From assembly GCF_001053185.1 (NCBI RefSeq), contig NZ_CSTD01000001.1, forward strand, positions 2,063,009-2,127,008: a stretch of DNA of 64,000 nucleotides, given 5' to 3'. Positions 32,985 to 41,626 of the stretch are shown piece after piece. Below the pieces are notes generated by a model. It saw only the letters and a list, made by a program, of their open reading frames with translations. It was not told where the DNA came from and did no database searches. Each line of letters begins with the position of its first letter. The first letter of the stretch is position 1. The stretch is from Mycobacterium bohemicum DSM 44277. GTDB taxonomy: Bacteria; Actinomycetota; Actinomycetes; Mycobacteriales; Mycobacteriaceae. A program made the position numbers and the translations under genes.

Positions 32985-33794
32985 ATGCCCGAAGGCCACA
33001 CTCTGCACCGGCTGGCCCGGCTGCACCAACGCCGATTCGCCGGCGCCCCGGTCGCGGTGTCCAGCCCGCAGGGCCGGTTCGCCGGCGACGCGGTCGACGG
33101 CCGCGTGCTGCTGCGCACGAGCGCCTGGGGCAAGCACCTGTTTCACCACTACGAGCCGTTCGGAGGCGGGCCGATCGTGCACGTGCACCTCGGCCTCTAC
33201 GGCGCGTTCACCGAGTGGAAGCGCCCCGACGGCGCGGCGTTGCCCGAACCGGTCGGGCAGGTGCGGATGCGGATGGTCGGCGCCGGCTACGGCACCGACC
33301 TGCGCGGCCCGACGGTGTGCGAAGTCGTCGACGAGGGCCAGGTCAGCGACGTCGTGGCCCGGCTGGGCCCCGACCCGTTGCGCGCCGACGCCGACCCCGC
33401 GCCGGCCTGGGCGCGAATCGCCAAGTCCCGCAGGCCGATCGGGGCGCTATTGATGGACCAGGCCGTCATCGCCGGGGTGGGCAACGTCTACCGCAGCGAG
33501 TTGCTCTTCCGCCACCGCATCGACCCATACCGGCCCGGCCGGGCGGTCGGTGAGGCCGAGTTCGCGGCGGCCTGGACCGACCTGGTGGCTCTGATGAAGA
33601 TCGGCTTGCGTCGCGGCCAGATCGTGGTGGTCCGGCCCGAACACGACCACGGCCCGCCGTCATACCGGCCGGGGCGGCCCCGGACGTACGTCTACAGGCG
33701 CGCCGGCGAGCCGTGCCGGGTGTGCGGGACGCCCATCCTGACGGCGGTGCTGGAGGGCCGCAATGTGTTCTGGTGCCCGGCCTGCCAGGAGTGA
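32985..33794 (+). CDS. nei2: Endonuclease VIII-type DNA glycosylase Nei2 (Fpg/Nei family)
   Basis: A 269-residue base-excision repair enzyme acting on oxidised bases. The start MPEGHTLHRLAR supplies the catalytic Pro2 and Glu3 of the Nei subgroup. Seen: SAWGKHLFHHY with the conserved Lys (near residue 50), GVGNVYRSELLFR (helix-two-turn-helix, about 163-175) and the C-terminal zinc finger CRVCGTPI...FWCPAC (CxxC twice, about 245-267). The length equals that of Rv2464c within one residue. It shares a transcription unit with rpiB. Confidence 0.92.
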   Translation: MPEGHTLHRLARLHQRRFAGAPVAVSSPQGRFAGDAVDGRVLLRTSAWGKHLFHHYEPFGGGPIVHVHLGLYGAFTEWKRPDGAALPEPVGQVRMRMVGAGYGTDLRGPTVCEVVDEGQVSDVVARLGPDPLRADADPAPAWARIAKSRRPIGALLMDQAVIAGVGNVYRSELLFRHRIDPYRPGRAVGEAEFAAAWTDLVALMKIGLRRGQIVVVRPEHDHGPPSYRPGRPRTYVYRRAGEPCRVCGTPILTAVLEGRNVFWCPACQE

Positions 33795-33861
33795 GGTCGC
33801 CCGTAGCGACGGCGAAGTCGCTTGTTTGAGCGCACCGCCTTCGTGGGTATCGGTCTGGATT

Positions 33862-34122
33862 GTGAAAACTCTTCCACGTTTGGCCGCGACGGCTCTCGCG
33901 ATCGGCGGGATGGGGCTGGCGGGCCTGGGCGTCGCCGCCGAGGCCCAGGCGCATCCCGGACCCTTCCCGCAGTGGTGCCCCGGTGACTACTGGGACCCGG
34001 GCTGGGGCAACAACTGGGACTGGAACAACTGCCATGACTGGCGCGGGGGACCGCCGCCTCCCCCCGGCTGGGGGCCCGGTGGACCCGGCGGCCCGCCGCC
34101 GCCGCCCGGCTGGCACCCCTGA
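33862..34122 (+). CDS. Small secreted Trp/Pro/Gly-rich mycobacterial protein
   Basis: 86 residues from GTG 33862. A clear signal peptide (KTLPRL, then AATALAIGGMGLAGLGVAA) ends at AQA, about residue 30. The mature part is small and unusual: PFPQWCPGDYWDPGWGNNWD with six Trp near two Cys (WC...NNCHDW), which could form a disulphide, followed by a PPPPPGWGPGG-type tail ending GWHP. Similar WCPG...CHD peptides occur in mycobacteria without known function. Upstream in-frame codons (from 33763) are not part of the likely protein. It converges with lipP over a strong terminator. Confidence 0.72.
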   Translation: MKTLPRLAATALAIGGMGLAGLGVAAEAQAHPGPFPQWCPGDYWDPGWGNNWDWNNCHDWRGGPPPPPGWGPGGPGGPPPPPGWHP

Positions 34123-34142
34123 TCCCGGTACGCACAACCAAG

Positions 34143-34178
34143 CGCGCCCTGCCGTCCATCGGCAGGGCGCGTCTTTCT
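34143..34178. terminator. Strong intrinsic terminator between convergent genes
   Basis: CGCGCCCTGCCG (34143-34154), loop TCCAT, and CGGCAGGGCGCG (34160-34171) form a perfect 12-bp stem, followed by TCTTTCT. It serves the small secreted gene on the plus strand and lipP on the minus strand. Confidence 0.85.
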
Positions 34179-34189
34179 GGGCCGATCGT

Positions 34190-35380
34190 TCAGATGACTC
34201 CCCGCGCCGCGTACACAGCATTGCTGAGCGCGACGCTGCGCGGGTCCGCATTCGCCTTGGTGGCGTCGAAGCGATTGGTCACGTAGGCGTAGCCGATGCC
34301 GTGTTCGAGGTCGACGAATCCGAACGAGCCGCCGAGGCCGCCGTGGCCGAAGATCCCCGGGTTGGGCCCGTTGACGCGGCGCTGATTGAGCATGTAGCCC
34401 AGCCCCCAGCCGTGGTCGGCGACCCGGGGCCCGAGGACCAGGTCCGTGTCGAATCCGCCCTGGCACACGCGCACCAGGTCCATATGCTCGCGGCTGAGCA
34501 ACTTCTCCTGGGCGAGCGCGTTGTAGAACGTCGCGAGCCCGAGCGCCGACACCTGGCCGTTGGTGCCGGGGAATTCCAGCTGGCGCCACAGCTGCAGGTC
34601 GTGGGAACCGAGCTCGTCGTCGGGAGCGAAGCCCATCGAGATCGACAGCGCGGCCTTGGGGTGCTCGGCCAGGTTGGTCGGATAAGCCGGGGCTTGCGCG
34701 TCGGCCAGCAGGTCGCGGGCGTGGGGCTTGTTCACCCGCTCGGCGCAGCGGCGCTGCTCGGCGGGGGCCAGCCCGATGTGGATGTCGGCGCCCACCGGTT
34801 CGGCGATCTCCGTCCGCAGGTAATGACCGACGCTCCGGCCGGTGACCCGGCGAAACACCTCGCCCAGGATGAAGCCGAACGTGGTCATGTGGTAGCCCTG
34901 CGCGGTGCCGGGCTCCCACCAGGGCTCGGCGGCGGCCAGCTGTTCGCAGACGTAATCCCAGTCGGCGACCTCTTCCCAGCGCAGCCGGGTGCGGGGCCCG
35001 ATCACGCCGGACCGGTGGCCCAGCACCATGGCCAGCGTGATCGATTCCTTGCCCGCCTGCCCGAATTCGGGCCAGTAGCGGGCGATCGGCACGTGCAGGT
35101 CCAGCTCGCCGCGGTCGACCAGCTGATGGATGCAGGTGGCGGTCAGCGCCTTGGTCCCGGACAGCACCGTCGTCAGCGTGCTCTGCCGCCAGGGGCGGGT
35201 GCGGGCCGCGTCGGCCCAGCCGCCCCACAGGTTGACTGCCAGCGCGCCGTCCACCCACACGGCCACCGCGGCACCGACCTCCCGGCCCTGCGCGAAGTTG
35301 CGCTCGAAAGCGTGGCGCACCCCGATGAAGTCGGACACGCACGAGCCATGGATCGCGGCGTTCCCCTCGACGTCGCTCAT
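34190..35380 (-). CDS. lipP: Beta-lactamase-family esterase/lipase LipP
   Basis: A 396-residue serine hydrolase of the class-C beta-lactamase/penicillin-binding fold, in mycobacteria counted among the Lip carboxylesterases. The catalytic SxxK is SGTKAL (about residue 73). LGHRSGVIGP and GYHMTTFGFILGEV carry the second motif region (Tyr), and HGGLGGSFGF (about 352-361) is the third motif. No signal peptide. The length agrees with M. tuberculosis LipP (Rv2463). The start is ATG 35380; tRNA-Gly lies just upstream on the same strand. Confidence 0.9.
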   Translation of the reverse strand: MSDVEGNAAIHGSCVSDFIGVRHAFERNFAQGREVGAAVAVWVDGALAVNLWGGWADAARTRPWRQSTLTTVLSGTKALTATCIHQLVDRGELDLHVPIARYWPEFGQAGKESITLAMVLGHRSGVIGPRTRLRWEEVADWDYVCEQLAAAEPWWEPGTAQGYHMTTFGFILGEVFRRVTGRSVGHYLRTEIAEPVGADIHIGLAPAEQRRCAERVNKPHARDLLADAQAPAYPTNLAEHPKAALSISMGFAPDDELGSHDLQLWRQLEFPGTNGQVSALGLATFYNALAQEKLLSREHMDLVRVCQGGFDTDLVLGPRVADHGWGLGYMLNQRRVNGPNPGIFGHGGLGGSFGFVDLEHGIGYAYVTNRFDATKANADPRSVALSNAVYAARGVI

Positions 35381-35411
35381 GGTGCCTTTCTGCGAGCAGA
35401 AACGTGATCGG

Positions 35412-35482
35412 AGCGGGCGACGGGAATCGAACCCGCGTAGCTAGTTTGGAAGACTAGGGCTCTACCATTGAGCTACGCCCGC
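35412..35482 (-). tRNA. tRNA-Gly (anticodon TCC)
   Basis: Minus-strand cloverleaf with acceptor arms GCGGGCG/CGCCCGC, D-arm GCTC/GAGC, anticodon stem CTAGT/ACTAG around loop CTTCCAA (TCC), and T-arm GCGGG-TTCGATT-CCCGT. No encoded CCA. Confidence 0.95.
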
Positions 35483-35616
35483 ATGCATTAGTCGAGCGTG
35501 ACTGTAGCTGGCGCTGAAGATCAAATCTAATCGATGCGGTCCTGTGATCGCCCCGTGAGGCCGCCCAGCCGGTGACGAACCTGGCGAGGTCGGGCCGTAG
35601 GATCGCGAGGTCAGCG

Positions 35617-35690
35617 CGGGGTGTAGCGCAGCTTGGTAGCGCATCCGCTTTGGGAGCGGAAGGCCGCAGGTTCAAATCCTGTCACCCCGA
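35617..35690 (+). tRNA. tRNA-Pro (anticodon TGG)
   Basis: Cloverleaf with acceptor arms CGGGGTG/CACCCCG, anticodon stem TCCGC/GCGGA around loop TTTGGGA (TGG), and T-arm CAGG-TTCAAAT-CCTG. It lies 70 bases upstream of tig and may share its transcript. Confidence 0.95.
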
Positions 35691-35760
35691 CAAGTGCCGA
35701 CCGCCCGCGCCGCTGACGCGGCCCACCGACAACCGGAAACGACCATCGAGGAGCACAGTC

Positions 35761-37182
35761 GTGAAGAGCACCGTCGAGCAGTTGAGCCCCACCCGCGTGC
35801 GCATCAACGTGGAGGTGCCCTTCACCGAGCTCGAGCCCGAGTTCCAGCGGGCCTATAAGGAGCTGGCCAAGCAGGTGCGGCTGCCCGGCTTCCGCCCCGG
35901 CAAGGCACCCGCGAAGTTACTGGAGGCCCGGGTCGGCCGCGAGGCGATGCTCGACCAGGTCGTCAACGAGGCCCTGCCGGCCCGCTACGGGCAGGCGGTG
36001 GCCGAATCGGAGGTCCACCCGCTCGGTCAGCCCGACATCGAGGTCACCAAGAAGGAGTACGGCCAGGACCTCGCCTTCACCGCCGAGGTCGACGTCCGCC
36101 CCAAGATGACGCTGCCCGACCTGAGCGCGCTGCAGGTCAGCGTCGACCCGGTGGCCGTCACCGACGAGGACGTCGAGGCCGAGCTGGAGTCGCTGCGCGC
36201 CCGCTTCGGCACCCTGACCGGTGTGGACCGGCCGGTCGCCGACGGTGACTTCGTCTCGATCGACCTGTCGGCCACCGTCGACGGCGAGGAGGTGCCGGGG
36301 GCGGCCGCCCAGGGACTGTCCCACGAGGTGGGCTCCGGCCGGCTCATCGCGGGCCTGGACGAGGCGCTGCTCGGCCTGTCCGTCGACGAATCCCGCGAGT
36401 TCACCGCGAAGCTCGCGACGGGTGAGCACGCCGGCAAGGACGCTCAGGTCACCGTGACCGTCAAGTCGATCAAGGAGCGGCAGCTGCCGGAGCCCGACGA
36501 CGAATTCGCCCAGTTGGCCAGCGAGTTCGACACGATCGAGGAGCTGCGGTCCAACCTGCGCGAGCAGGTGGCGCGCGTCAAGCGGGCCCAGCAGGCCGAG
36601 CAGATCCGCGACGCCACGCTCGAAGCCCTGCTCGAGCAGGTGGACGTGCCGTTGCCCGAGGCGATCGTGGCGGCCCAGGTCGACAGCGCGGTGCACAACG
36701 CGCTGCATGGCCTCGACCACGACGACGCCAAGCTCGACGAGGCGCTCGCCGAGCAGGGCACCACGCGCGAGCAGTTCGAGGCCGACGCGCGCACGGCCGC
36801 CGAGTCCGACGTCAAGCGACAACTGCTGCTCGACGCGCTGGCCGACGAGCTGGACGTCCAGGTGGGCCAGGAGGACCTGACCGAGCGCCTCCTGATGACG
36901 TCCCGGCAGTACGGCATCGAGCCTCAGCAGCTGTTCGGCTACCTGCAGGAGAACAACCAGCTGGCGGCCATGTACGCCGACGTGCGCCGCGGCCTGGCCG
37001 TCGCCGCGGCGGTGGAGGCGGCGACGGTCACCGACACCGACGGCAACACCGTCGACACCAGCGAGTTCTTCGGGAGGCGGGGTCCGGCCGGGGGAGCCGC
37101 CCAAGAAGCCCCCCAAGCCCGGGAAGACGCCCAGGCGGAGGACGAAGCCGGGCCGGAGGAGACCGCGGACGCGGCGGAGTGA
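35761..37182 (+). CDS. tig: Trigger factor, ribosome-associated chaperone
   Basis: A 473-residue chaperone and peptidyl-prolyl isomerase bound at the ribosome exit. The ribosome-docking signature GFRPGKAP occurs at residues 44-51. The FKBP-type PPIase domain spans about 150-240 ([24 protein letters not shown]). The C-terminal helical arms follow, with an acidic Ala/Glu tail. The GTG at 35761 follows GAGGAG; in-frame codons upstream run into tRNA-Pro and are not coding. clpP1 and clpP2 follow, the usual quality-control cluster of actinobacteria. Confidence 0.95.
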   Translation: MKSTVEQLSPTRVRINVEVPFTELEPEFQRAYKELAKQVRLPGFRPGKAPAKLLEARVGREAMLDQVVNEALPARYGQAVAESEVHPLGQPDIEVTKKEYGQDLAFTAEVDVRPKMTLPDLSALQVSVDPVAVTDEDVEAELESLRARFGTLTGVDRPVADGDFVSIDLSATVDGEEVPGAAAQGLSHEVGSGRLIAGLDEALLGLSVDESREFTAKLATGEHAGKDAQVTVTVKSIKERQLPEPDDEFAQLASEFDTIEELRSNLREQVARVKRAQQAEQIRDATLEALLEQVDVPLPEAIVAAQVDSAVHNALHGLDHDDAKLDEALAEQGTTREQFEADARTAAESDVKRQLLLDALADELDVQVGQEDLTERLLMTSRQYGIEPQQLFGYLQENNQLAAMYADVRRGLAVAAAVEAATVTDTDGNTVDTSEFFGRRGPAGGAAQEAPQAREDAQAEDEAGPEETADAAE

Positions 37183-37301
37183 CGCCCCCGTGACGCTGTG
37201 AGCGAAAGCGGGCGTCCGTAGGGGCGGCGGGGCCGCCAAACCCAGCGGCCGTTGGTTAGGGTCGGAGCATAGAAGAACTCGAGAAAGCAGGTAACCCAGT
37301 C

Positions 37302-37901
37302 GTGACTGACATGCGTTCGCCCTCGCAGGGTCTCACCCTCACGGACTCGGTCTATGAGCGCTTGCTGTCCGAGCGCATCATCTTCCTGGGTTCGGAGGTC
37401 AACGACGAGGTCGCCAATCGGCTGTGCGCGCAGATCTTGCTGCTCGCCGCCGAGGACGCCGACAAGGACATCAACCTCTACATCAACTCCCCCGGGGGGT
37501 CGATCAGCGCCGGCATGGCGATCTACGACACCATGGTCCTGGCGCCCTGCGACATCGCCACCTACGCGATGGGCATGGCCGCGTCGATGGGCGAGTTCCT
37601 GCTCGCGGCCGGCACCAAGGGCAAGCGCTACGCCCTGCCGCACGCCCGCATCCTGATGCACCAGCCGCTGGGCGGGGTCACGGGCAGCGCGGCCGACATC
37701 GCCATCCAGGCCGAGCAGTTCGCGGTGATCAAGAAGGAGATGTTCCGGCTGAACGCCGAGTTCACCGGCCAGCCGATCGAACGCATCGAGATCGACTCCG
37801 ACCGCGACCGCTGGTTCACGGCCCCCGAGGCGCTCGAATACGGGTTCGTCGACCACATCATCACCCGCGCCGCCCACATCACCAACGGAGAAGCCCAGTG
37901 A
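37302..37901 (+). CDS. clpP1: ATP-dependent Clp protease proteolytic subunit ClpP1
   Basis: A 199-residue serine peptidase. Nucleophile Ser95 sits in GMAASMGEF and His120 in RILMHQPLGG; the Asp lies near residue 169. In mycobacteria ClpP1 and ClpP2 form a mixed two-ring particle that is essential and works with ClpX or ClpC1 (established knowledge). GTG 37302 starts it. The stop overlaps the clpP2 start as GTGA. Confidence 0.96.
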   Translation: MTDMRSPSQGLTLTDSVYERLLSERIIFLGSEVNDEVANRLCAQILLLAAEDADKDINLYINSPGGSISAGMAIYDTMVLAPCDIATYAMGMAASMGEFLLAAGTKGKRYALPHARILMHQPLGGVTGSAADIAIQAEQFAVIKKEMFRLNAEFTGQPIERIEIDSDRDRWFTAPEALEYGFVDHIITRAAHITNGEAQ

Positions 37902-38533
37902 ATCCTCAGACCCAGCCTCAGGCGCGCTACATCCTGCCGTCGTTCATCGAGCACTCCAGCTTCGGCGTCAAGGAATCCAACCCCTACAACAAGCTGTTCG
38001 AGGAGCGCATCATCTTCCTCGGCGTGCAGGTGGACGACGCGTCGGCGAACGACATCATGGCCCAGCTGCTCGTGTTGGAGTCGCTGGACCCGGACCGCGA
38101 CATCACCATGTACATCAACTCCCCCGGCGGCGGCTTCACCTCGTTGATGGCGATCTACGACACCATGCAGTACGTGCGGGCCGACATCCAGACGGTGTGC
38201 CTGGGCCAGGCGGCGTCGGCCGCGGCGGTGTTGCTGGCCGCGGGGACGCCCGGCAAGCGCATGGCCCTGCCCAACGCGCGCGTGCTCATCCACCAGCCGT
38301 CGCTGTCGGGCGTGATCCAGGGCCAGTTCTCCGACCTGGAGATCCAGGCCGCCGAGATCGAGCGGATGCGCACCCTGATGGAGACCACGCTGGCCCACCA
38401 CACCGGCAGGGACGCCGCGACCATCCGCAAGGACACCGACCGGGACAAGATCCTCACCGCGGAAGAGGCCAAGGACTACGGGATCATCGACACCGTCCTG
38501 GAGTACCGCAAGCTGTCGGCTCAAACCGCCTGA
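37898..38533 (+). CDS. clpP2: ATP-dependent Clp protease proteolytic subunit ClpP2
   Basis: A 211-residue partner of ClpP1. Ser107 is in GQAASAAAVLLAAG and His132 in VLIHQPSLSG. It is longer at the N-terminus than ClpP1 (YILPSFIEHSSFG), as usual for ClpP2, the ring that docks ClpX. GTG 37898 overlaps the clpP1 stop, giving coupled synthesis of both rings. Confidence 0.96.
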   Translation: MNPQTQPQARYILPSFIEHSSFGVKESNPYNKLFEERIIFLGVQVDDASANDIMAQLLVLESLDPDRDITMYINSPGGGFTSLMAIYDTMQYVRADIQTVCLGQAASAAAVLLAAGTPGKRMALPNARVLIHQPSLSGVIQGQFSDLEIQAAEIERMRTLMETTLAHHTGRDAATIRKDTDRDKILTAEEAKDYGIIDTVLEYRKLSAQTA

Positions 38534-38833
38534 GGCGCATCGGCCCTGACGCCGGCGCGCTCGTCGCGCCGGCGGGACACCGGCCAGACGGCGTCGGTCC
38601 TATAACGACCACGACACGCCAGAGACACCGAAAGCGCGCCTTACGCCCGTGGCGGGCGCCGTGTGGCTATATGTTCAGACGGAAGAGGCATGAACGCCCC
38701 GCCAATTCCCGCAAATATCAGGGACGCGATTCGTCGTTATTGGTCGCGTCGGGGCCGATCTAGCGGGTAGCGTCGGGGGATACATGCGGGGAGAGCAACA
38801 CCAACGGCGATCAGGAAGTAGGCCCTCAGCACC
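38534..38833 (+). other. clpP2-clpX intergenic region with a perfect hairpin
   Basis: These 300 bases contain no convincing gene. CGCCGGCGCG (38550-38559), loop CTCGT and CGCGCCGGCG (38565-38574) form a perfect 10-bp stem just after clpP2, a probable terminator without a U-tract. The remaining 260 bases should hold the clpX promoter, but no clear -35/-10 pair stands out. In M. tuberculosis two genes (Rv2459, Rv2458) lie between clpP2 and clpX; they are absent here. Confidence 0.6.
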
Positions 38834-40114
38834 ATGGCGCGCATCGGAGACGGCGGTGACCTGCTGAAGTGCTCGTTCTGCGGGAAGAGCCAGAAGCAAG
38901 TCAAGAAACTCATTGCTGGCCCCGGTGTGTACATCTGTGATGAATGCATCGATCTCTGCAACGAGATCATCGAAGAGGAGCTCGCCGACGCCGACGACGT
39001 CAAGCTCGACGAACTGCCCAAGCCGGTCGAGATCCGGGAGTTCCTCGAGGGATACGTCATCGGGCAGGACACCGCCAAGCGGACGCTGGCGGTCGCGGTC
39101 TACAACCACTACAAGCGGATTCAGGCGGGCGAGAAGGGTCGCGACTCCCGGCACGAGCCGGTCGAGCTGACCAAGTCCAACATCCTGATGCTCGGCCCGA
39201 CCGGCTGCGGAAAGACCTACCTGGCCCAGACCCTCGCCAAGATGCTCAACGTGCCGTTCGCCATCGCCGACGCCACCGCGCTCACCGAGGCCGGGTACGT
39301 CGGCGAGGACGTCGAGAACATTCTGCTCAAGCTGATCCAGGCCGCCGACTACGACGTCAAACGCGCCGAGACCGGCATCATCTACATCGACGAGGTCGAC
39401 AAGATCGCGCGCAAGAGCGAGAACCCGTCGATCACCCGCGACGTCTCCGGCGAGGGCGTCCAGCAGGCCCTGCTGAAGATCCTCGAGGGCACCCAGGCGT
39501 CGGTGCCCCCGCAGGGCGGCCGCAAGCACCCGCACCAGGAGTTCATCCAGATCGACACCACCAACGTCCTGTTCATCGTCGCGGGGGCGTTCGCCGGCCT
39601 GGAGAAGATCATTTACGAGCGCGTCGGCAAGCGCGGCCTGGGCTTCGGCGCCGAGGTCCGCTCCAAGGCGGAGATCGACACCACCGACCACTTCTCCGAC
39701 GTCATGCCCGAGGACCTGATCAAGTTCGGGCTGATCCCCGAGTTCATCGGCCGGCTGCCGGTCGTCGCCTCGGTCACCAACCTGGACAAGGAATCCCTCG
39801 TGAAGATCCTGTCCGAGCCAAAGAATGCCCTGGTCAAGCAGTACACCCGGCTTTTCGAGATGGACGGCGTGGAGCTGGAGTTCTCCGACGACGCGCTGGA
39901 AGCGATCGCCGACCAGGCGATCCACCGCGGCACGGGCGCCCGGGGCCTGCGGGCCATCATGGAAGAGGTCCTGCTGCCCGTCATGTACGACATCCCGAGC
40001 CGCGACGACGTCGCCAAGGTCGTGGTGACCAAGGAGACCGTGCAGGACAACGTGCTGCCGACGATCGTGCCGCGCAAGCCGTCGCGCGCCGAGCGCCGCG
40101 ACAAGAGCGCCTAG
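38834..40114 (+). CDS. clpX: ATP-dependent Clp protease ATP-binding subunit ClpX
   Basis: A 426-residue AAA+ unfoldase that feeds substrates to ClpP1P2. Seen: the zinc-binding domain CSFCGK...[10 protein letters not shown] (13-43), Walker A GPTGCGKT (about 121-128), pore-1 loop GYVGED, Walker [14 protein letters not shown], the RKHPHQEF pore-2 region, the IGF-type ClpP-docking loop as RGLGFGAEV, and sensor-2 [13 protein letters not shown]. The length equals that of M. tuberculosis ClpX. Confidence 0.97.
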   Translation: MARIGDGGDLLKCSFCGKSQKQVKKLIAGPGVYICDECIDLCNEIIEEELADADDVKLDELPKPVEIREFLEGYVIGQDTAKRTLAVAVYNHYKRIQAGEKGRDSRHEPVELTKSNILMLGPTGCGKTYLAQTLAKMLNVPFAIADATALTEAGYVGEDVENILLKLIQAADYDVKRAETGIIYIDEVDKIARKSENPSITRDVSGEGVQQALLKILEGTQASVPPQGGRKHPHQEFIQIDTTNVLFIVAGAFAGLEKIIYERVGKRGLGFGAEVRSKAEIDTTDHFSDVMPEDLIKFGLIPEFIGRLPVVASVTNLDKESLVKILSEPKNALVKQYTRLFEMDGVELEFSDDALEAIADQAIHRGTGARGLRAIMEEVLLPVMYDIPSRDDVAKVVVTKETVQDNVLPTIVPRKPSRAERRDKSA

Positions 40115-40155
40115 CGCCTCACTGATTGCGGCGTAGAACTCTGCGCTGAAGCCGC

Positions 40156-41397
40156 GTGTCGAGCGCCCCTGACCGCATCGTCGCCGCGCCGCGCCGGGTG
40201 GCGCACGCCCTGGATCTCGTCAACTTTTTGCTCGCCGACGTGCGCGACGGGTTGGGTCCCTATCTCTCGATCTACCTGCTACTGGCCCACCACTGGGACC
40301 AGGCGTCGATCGGTTTCGTCATGGCGGTGGGCGGTATCGGCGCGATCATCGCCCAGGCCCCGGCGGGGGCGATCGTGGACCGGACGAGGGCCAAGCGCGC
40401 GCTGATCATCGTTGGCGCACTGACGATCACGGCGGGATCGCTGGCGATGCCGCTGTTTCCCGGGTTCTACTCGATCTCGGTGTTGCAGGCGCTCACCGGG
40501 ATCGCCGGTTCGGTTTTCGCGCCTGCGCTGGCGGCGATCACCTTGGGCATCGTCGGCCGTCGGCACTTCTCCCGGCGAATCGGGAGGAACGAGTCGTTCA
40601 ACCACGCGGGCAATGCGTCGGCCGCCGCCATCACCGGTGGCCTGGCCTACTTCTTCGGCCCGGCCGTGGTGTTCTGGGTGCTCGCCGTCATGGCGGCCAG
40701 CAGTGTCGCGGCCACCCTGTGGATCCCGCGCAACGCGATCGACCATGATGTGGCCCGCGGGATGGACCACACGGCGGGGGAGCCGCACCGGCAACCGTCG
40801 AGGCTGTCGGTGCTGCTGCACAACCGGCGGCTGATGGTCTTCGCGGCAACCGTCGTCGCGTTCCACTTCGCCAACGCGGCCATGCTGCCGCTGGTCGGAC
40901 AGCTCTTGGCGCTGCACAACAAGGACGTCGGGACCGCGTTGATGGCGGGCTGCATCGTGGCAGCGCAGATCGTCATGGTCCCGGCCGCCTACCTGGCAGG
41001 AGCGAAAGCCGATGCGTGGGGCCGCAAACCCATCTTCCTGCTCGCCTTCGCGGTCTTGGCCGCCCGCGGCTTCCTCTACACGCTGTCCGACAACTCGTAT
41101 TGGCTGGTCGGCGTCCAGCTGCTGGACGGCGTCGGGGCCGGCGTGTTCGGGGCGCTGTTTCCCCTGGTCGTCCAGGACGTGACGCACGGGACCGGCCGGT
41201 TCAACGTCAGCCTGGGCGCGGTGACCGCCGCGACGGGCATCGGCGCCGCGGTCTCCAACCTCGTTGCGGGCTCCATCGTGGTCGCGGCGGGCTACGACGC
41301 GGCCTTCGCCAGCCTCGGTGCGATCGCGGCGGCGGGCTTCGTCTTGTATCTGACCGCGATGCCGGAGACGGCCGCCGCGTCCGGCCCACGGACGTGA
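40156..41397 (+). CDS. MFS transporter (Rv2456c-like)
   Basis: A 413-residue integral membrane protein with about 12 predicted helices. Between helices 2 and 3 is the MFS motif A region GAIVDRTRAKRALIIVGA, and the matching AGAKADAWGRKPIFLLAF occurs in the second half. A hydrophilic loop (RNAIDHDVARGMDHTAGEPHR) separates the two six-helix bundles. The carried substrate is unknown. GTG 40156 is the start. It lies between clpX and korA as in M. tuberculosis. Confidence 0.88.
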   Translation: MSSAPDRIVAAPRRVAHALDLVNFLLADVRDGLGPYLSIYLLLAHHWDQASIGFVMAVGGIGAIIAQAPAGAIVDRTRAKRALIIVGALTITAGSLAMPLFPGFYSISVLQALTGIAGSVFAPALAAITLGIVGRRHFSRRIGRNESFNHAGNASAAAITGGLAYFFGPAVVFWVLAVMAASSVAATLWIPRNAIDHDVARGMDHTAGEPHRQPSRLSVLLHNRRLMVFAATVVAFHFANAAMLPLVGQLLALHNKDVGTALMAGCIVAAQIVMVPAAYLAGAKADAWGRKPIFLLAFAVLAARGFLYTLSDNSYWLVGVQLLDGVGAGVFGALFPLVVQDVTHGTGRFNVSLGAVTAATGIGAAVSNLVAGSIVVAAGYDAAFASLGAIAAAGFVLYLTAMPETAAASGPRT

Positions 41398-41510
41398 CCA
41401 ACGCCACAGTTTTGCAACTTACCCATCAGTACACGTCCCTGACTTCGGCTTTTGAGTTCAAATTAACCGTGTGTGCTGCGCCGGAGTTGGCTATGCACGC
41501 TAACAAACAG

Positions 41511-41519
41511 TGCCATAAT
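41511..41519 (+). promoter_or_regulatory. Candidate extended -10 element upstream of korA
   Basis: TGC followed by CATAAT (41514-41519) is an extended -10 type sequence 108 bases before the korA start, in a comparatively A+T-rich 229-base gap. No good -35 hexamer is seen at the right distance, so this is only a candidate. Confidence 0.3.
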
Positions 41520-41626
41520 CGGTACCGCCAGTGACATGCAACCGTGAGGCCGGGGAGTCACTTCAACGGCGCGTAACCTGGAGCTACGCGGAGTGCCAGT
41601 CCGGTGAACAAGTGGAGGGCTGAAAC

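Noticed and set aside
37183..37301. ClgR operator upstream of clpP1
   Set aside because: AGCGAAAGCGGGCG is loosely similar to CGC-N5-GCG sites but does not fit a palindrome well enough to claim.
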